This document shows, one piece after another, positions 61,043 through 64,000 of a stretch of DNA of 64,000 nt; positions within the stretch are counted from its first letter, which is position 1; the number at the start of each line of letters is the position of its first letter. A program made the translations under genes and the position numbers. This stretch comes from UBA11346 sp038060575 (GTDB taxonomy: Bacteria > Planctomycetota > UBA11346): contig CAZZAM010000002.1 in assembly GCA_964652775.1 (NCBI GenBank), positions 189,632 through 253,631 of the forward strand, in the 5' to 3' direction. Below the pieces are notes generated by a model. That model was not told the DNA's origin, searched no databases, and worked only from the letters and a program-made list of their open reading frames with translations.

Positions 61043-62173
61043 ATGACTGAATCTGCAGCAGGCGCCAAACACGCCGTTCTCGATCCGACGCGGCGCTCGC
61101 CTCAGGTGCTGCGTTTTGAGTCGATGCTGCGCGAGCGCGTGGTTGGGCAGGAGGCTGCGATCGAGTCGATCCTCGACTCGTTCTCGAAGATCCTCGCGGG
61201 CATCCGTAATCTTGAGCGTCCGCTGCTGACGCTGCTGTTTCTTGGACCGACTGGCGTCGGCAAAACCGAGACGGTGAAGGCGTTGTCCGAAACCGTGTTC
61301 GGTAAGCGCTCGGCGTTCGTCCGCGTCAACTGTCAGGAGTTCTCCTCCGAGTTCACAGTATCAAAACTGTTCGGCAGTCCGCCCGGTTACGTCGGCAATG
61401 ATGTCGAGCCGATGCTCTCGCAGGACAACCTTGATCGTCATCACAAAGAGGCGCAGGCCGAGGGCCGCGGTGTGTTCGCGGAGGGTGAGGGGCGCATCGC
61501 CAAACTGTTCCCGCACGTGAAGAGTCATTATCTGTCGATCGTGCTGTTCGACGAAGTCGAGAAGGCGCATCCCAAGTTATGGAATGCCTTGCTTGGCCTG
61601 ATGGAAGACGGACACCTGACGTTGGGTAATAACAAGACCGTGGACTTCACCCGCTCGCTCATTGTCATCACCTCGAACGTCGGTGCCTCCGAGATGAGTG
61701 AGACGTTGCGCCACAAGTCAATCGGCTTCGAGGTCGAGGCCGACAACGCGATGCTCAACAAGGACATCAAGTCGAAGGCGGTCGAGGCGGCCAAGGACGT
61801 CTTCCCCTACGAGTTCCTCAATCGCTTCGACGACATCATCTGCTTCCGCGTGCTGACCCGCGACGACCTGCACAAGATCCTCGATCTCATGCTGCAAGAG
61901 GTGTACAAGCGCCTGCTGACCGCGCAGGTGCCGATCATCCTTCATTACACCAAGCCGTTCCTGTCTAAGCTGCTGAAAGAAGGCACCGATCCGCAATTTG
62001 GTGCCCGGCCGATGCGTCGCGCGGTCGAGCGCATGCTGGTCGCGCCGCTTGCGCGCCTCATCGCCTCGAACCAGGTCAAGGCCGGCGACGTCATCGCCGT
62101 CCGCCTCAAGGGTGGCGAGACTGAATTCCAGAAAGAAGGACGCGACGCAAAGACGGCTGGGTTGGTTAAGTAG
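61043..62173 (+). CDS. Stand-alone ClpB-D2-like AAA+ ATPase
   Basis: 376 residues, with AGAGG upstream. One AAA+ module of the ClpA/ClpB second-domain type: VVGQEAAI sensor-like helix, Walker A GPTGVGKT (68-75), pore loop GYVG (115-118), Walker B IVLFDEVEKAHP (Asp170-Glu171), TSNVGA sensor 1, EFLNRFDDI and FGARPMRR (sensor 2). There is no N-domain, no first AAA module, no middle domain, and no IGF/L tripeptide for ClpP. Between pore loop and Walker B lies an insertion of about 20 residues (QDNLDRHHKEAQAEG). It may unfold or remodel a dedicated partner. Stands alone between two repeats. Confidence 0.88.
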   Translation: MTESAAGAKHAVLDPTRRSPQVLRFESMLRERVVGQEAAIESILDSFSKILAGIRNLERPLLTLLFLGPTGVGKTETVKALSETVFGKRSAFVRVNCQEFSSEFTVSKLFGSPPGYVGNDVEPMLSQDNLDRHHKEAQAEGRGVFAEGEGRIAKLFPHVKSHYLSIVLFDEVEKAHPKLWNALLGLMEDGHLTLGNNKTVDFTRSLIVITSNVGASEMSETLRHKSIGFEVEADNAMLNKDIKSKAVEAAKDVFPYEFLNRFDDIICFRVLTRDDLHKILDLMLQEVYKRLLTAQVPIILHYTKPFLSKLLKEGTDPQFGARPMRRAVERMLVAPLARLIASNQVKAGDVIAVRLKGGETEFQKEGRDAKTAGLVK

Positions 62174-62210
62174 AGTCCCGCCACCAGTGAATCCAGCTGT
62201 TGAAAAAGCC

Positions 62211-62365
62211 CCAAGGCAACCGCAGAGGCGCAGAGGCCGCGGAGATCGCAGAGGAGATCTGGCTTGGACTGTCACCCAGCGGGTGATCAACGGAGGAAAT
62301 AACCATGTCTTCCAACCTCAATCCTCTGCGATCTCCGCGGCCTCTGCGCCTCTGCGGTTGCCTTG
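62211..62365. repeat. Palindromic repeat family A, copy 5
   Basis: Full 155-bp copy between the AAA+ and CAP-domain genes, with the same outer arms as the other copies and its own spacer. Confidence 0.9.
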
Positions 62366-62416
62366 CGACGCCTTTCAAAAATAAACCAAACGGGAGCGCC
62401 CGTTCGGCGTAATTCC

Positions 62417-63787
62417 ATGATCATGCCCTTTCGCCCACTGGTTGTTTTTTTCTCATGCACCGCATTTCTCTCCGCCGCCGACGGCGTCTATCAGGCTCCC
62501 TCGCCCGAGCCGACGCCGGAAGAGGTTGCGATCCTCCAACTGATCAATCGTTGTCGCGCTGATCCACCCGGCGAAGGCCTGCGTATCGCGCCGCTGGATG
62601 GCGCCGCGAAGTTGGCGTTCTCGGGTTCGGTCGATTTCAAGATGTTCCGCGACGAGATGAGTCAGATCGCGCCCGCGCCACCGTTGGTCTTCGACCTCCG
62701 CCTACTTGATGCTGCGCGCAAGCACGCGCACTACATGATCCTGCACGGACTCGGTCACGACGAAACGCCGGGCAAAGCGGGCTTCACCGGGACTGGCCCT
62801 TCCGAGCGCGCCCGTGCGGCCGGCTGGTCGGGAGGCGGCTCGGGCGAGAATGCCTATCGCGACGCGCCCAATCCCGAAGGCAGCCACAATGGCTTCGTCG
62901 TTGATTTCGGACCGGGCGGCCCCGGCGGCATGCAGCCCGCCCGCGGACACCGCAAAAACATCTGTTCGCCAGGATACCGCGCGGTTGGCCCTGGCGCGGT
63001 GCCGCACAGCGGCCGCCTGTCAGTCGTGCATGTGTTTGGTGGCAGCGGCCAGCGCTTTGCCGGCGGCATCACCTACGTCGATCGCAATCACAATGGCGTC
63101 TACGATGCCGGCGAGGGGCGCGGTGGCGTGGTGATCCAGATCGGCGACGAGCGCGCGCTGTCTTGGTCTTCCGGCGCGTTCACGATTGCGATTCCAGCCT
63201 CCGCTGGATCGCTGGTGCTCAAGGCCGCCGGCCAGGAAACCAAACGGCTAATACCCGCCGGTGACGCCAACGTCACGTTCGAGTGGGTCATTCCCCAAGA
63301 GCAAGAGCTTGCGGCTGCCGACAAGCTGATTGCTGCGGTCACTGCCATCAAAGACCCCGCTTCTCTGAGCTTACGCAAGGCGCGCGTGGCCTTGCTGCTC
63401 GGCGCGCAGGACCTCGCCCTTGATGACGATCGCCGCGCCCAGGTGAAAACACTGATCGGCGAGCTTGGGGACCAGCTCGACGCCGATCAGAAGGCGATGC
63501 GCGCATTGTTCGCCGACCCCAAGGCCTTCGCCGCCGCCTATGCCGCGCACAGCAAGCCGTGGCGCGGCACCGCTGCAGAAAACTGGTTCAAGGAAGCCGA
63601 CCTTTCGCTGAAGGCCAAGACCACCGTCGACGCTCTGCTGAGTGATCGCGGCGCTGGCGCCCGCGCGCGCGATCTCGCCAAAGAACTCCGCTCCACTGCC
63701 ATCGCCGCCACCAGCGCTGAATTCCGCGCCGTCTTCTCGCAGCTCGCCGACCGCACCCAGGCGTTTTATGATCGGGGCGGGAAGTAA
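62417..63787 (+). CDS. Secreted CAP-domain (SCP/PR1-like) protein
   Basis: 456 residues from ATG 62417; codons above are repeat-derived. A signal peptide (MIMPFRPLVVFFSCTAFLSA) precedes a CAP domain: EEVAILQLINRCRADPPGEG, LLDAARKHAHYMILHGLGHD with candidate His, GGGSGENAYRD with Glu, and ARGHRKNICSPGYRAVGPG. Next comes a dockerin-like calcium loop DRNHNGVYDAGEG and a SdrD-B-like beta domain (VVIQIGDERALSWSSGAFTI). The last 160 residues are helical (ALLLGAQDLALDDDRRAQV). CAP proteins bind calcium, sterols or cell-wall components and some cleave proteins; function here is open. Confidence 0.9.
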   Translation: MIMPFRPLVVFFSCTAFLSAADGVYQAPSPEPTPEEVAILQLINRCRADPPGEGLRIAPLDGAAKLAFSGSVDFKMFRDEMSQIAPAPPLVFDLRLLDAARKHAHYMILHGLGHDETPGKAGFTGTGPSERARAAGWSGGGSGENAYRDAPNPEGSHNGFVVDFGPGGPGGMQPARGHRKNICSPGYRAVGPGAVPHSGRLSVVHVFGGSGQRFAGGITYVDRNHNGVYDAGEGRGGVVIQIGDERALSWSSGAFTIAIPASAGSLVLKAAGQETKRLIPAGDANVTFEWVIPQEQELAAADKLIAAVTAIKDPASLSLRKARVALLLGAQDLALDDDRRAQVKTLIGELGDQLDADQKAMRALFADPKAFAAAYAAHSKPWRGTAAENWFKEADLSLKAKTTVDALLSDRGAGARARDLAKELRSTAIAATSAEFRAVFSQLADRTQAFYDRGGK

Positions 63788-63809
63788 CTCCAAACACCGC
63801 ATTTGATTG

Positions 63810-63930
63810 ACATGGAGAACCGGAGGAGCGGAGTCGCACTGGCTTTGTGGCGACAGCAGCGCTCATCTGTTGGGTGAACACCGACGTGTCTCTAGGCTCG
63901 TGTCTGCTCCGTTCCTCCGGTCCTCCATGT
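63810..63930. repeat. Palindromic repeat family E
   Basis: ACATGGAGAACCGGAGGAGC (from 63810) and its near-complement ending CTCCGGTCCTCCATGT (to 63930) form 24-bp arms with two mismatches around about 75 bases. It sits just after the CAP gene. Confidence 0.8.
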
Positions 63931-63969
63931 TATCCCATCGCTGAACCTACATTGCTCGGTTGAAACACC

Positions 63970-64000
63970 CCAAGGCAACCGCAGAGGCGCAGAGGCCGCT
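63970..64000. repeat. Palindromic repeat family A, copy 6, cut by window end
   Basis: Begins CCAAGGCAACCGCAGAGGCG and runs to the last base, matching the left arm of the other copies. Confidence 0.85.

Overview
This window looks like a chromosomal segment of a free-living, GC-rich bacterium with a Gram-negative-type envelope. It most resembles a member of the Planctomycetes/Verrucomicrobia/Lentisphaerae group. The hints are four sulfatases and four SGNH hydrolases within 64 kb, an ECF sigma factor with a coupled FecR-like anti-sigma gene, a GntR/LacI chimeric regulator, outer-membrane polysaccharide export genes and several families of dispersed palindromic repeats. The taxonomic call is inference; there is no rRNA here to test it.

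Region 1 (1-16.5 kb) is a catabolic locus for an acidic, sulfated and probably acetylated polysaccharide. It holds a secreted protein cut by the window edge, a YdjC/ChbG-type deacetylase, four S1-type sulfatases, a TIM-barrel glycosidase-like lipoprotein, an oligogalacturonate-lyase-like (PL22) enzyme with its metal ligands intact, an AraC regulator, two SGNH esterases plus the debris of a second copy of that pair, an alpha/beta esterase and a GntR-LacI chimeric regulator. Region 2 (16.5-26.1 kb) has an ECF sigma factor, FecR-like protein and secreted beta-helix/Ig-repeat protein in one series (the last broken by an in-frame TAA), another SGNH hydrolase, and two tandem Asp-box (BNR) paralogs.

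Region 3 (26.2-30.66 kb) has the marks of a small decayed integrative element. A 23-bp copy of the tRNA-Gln 3' end lies at 26211-26233, and the intact tRNA-Gln(CTG) gene lies at 30590-30663. Between them are two toxin-antitoxin modules, a 258-bp MITE-like insertion with terminal inverted repeats and a 9-bp target duplication, a lipoprotein gene, and structured tandem repeats next to the tRNA. No integrase is visible.

Region 4 (30.7-38.3 kb) is housekeeping: TPR lipoprotein, pabB, nadC, CPBP protease, rpsD, recQ and an Rsm22-like methyltransferase. Region 5 (38.3-60.9 kb) is an exopolysaccharide locus: HlyD-like adaptor, Wza-like export protein, beta-barrel protein, three GT4 glycosyltransferases, AsnB-type amidotransferase, Wzy-like polymerase, Wzx-like flippase, a heterodimeric ABC exporter, a Wzz/BY-kinase-like protein with a dead ATP site, and a WbaP/WcaJ-type priming transferase. 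Region 6 (61-64 kb) holds a stand-alone ClpB-D2-like AAA+ ATPase and a secreted CAP-domain protein.

Across the window, dispersed palindromes punctuate otherwise tight operons. The most conspicuous is a 145-155-bp family with five full copies and one cut by the window end. Two unrelated envelope proteins (31573 minus, 40518 plus) appear to take their start codon and signal peptide from one purine/pyrimidine palindromic repeat.
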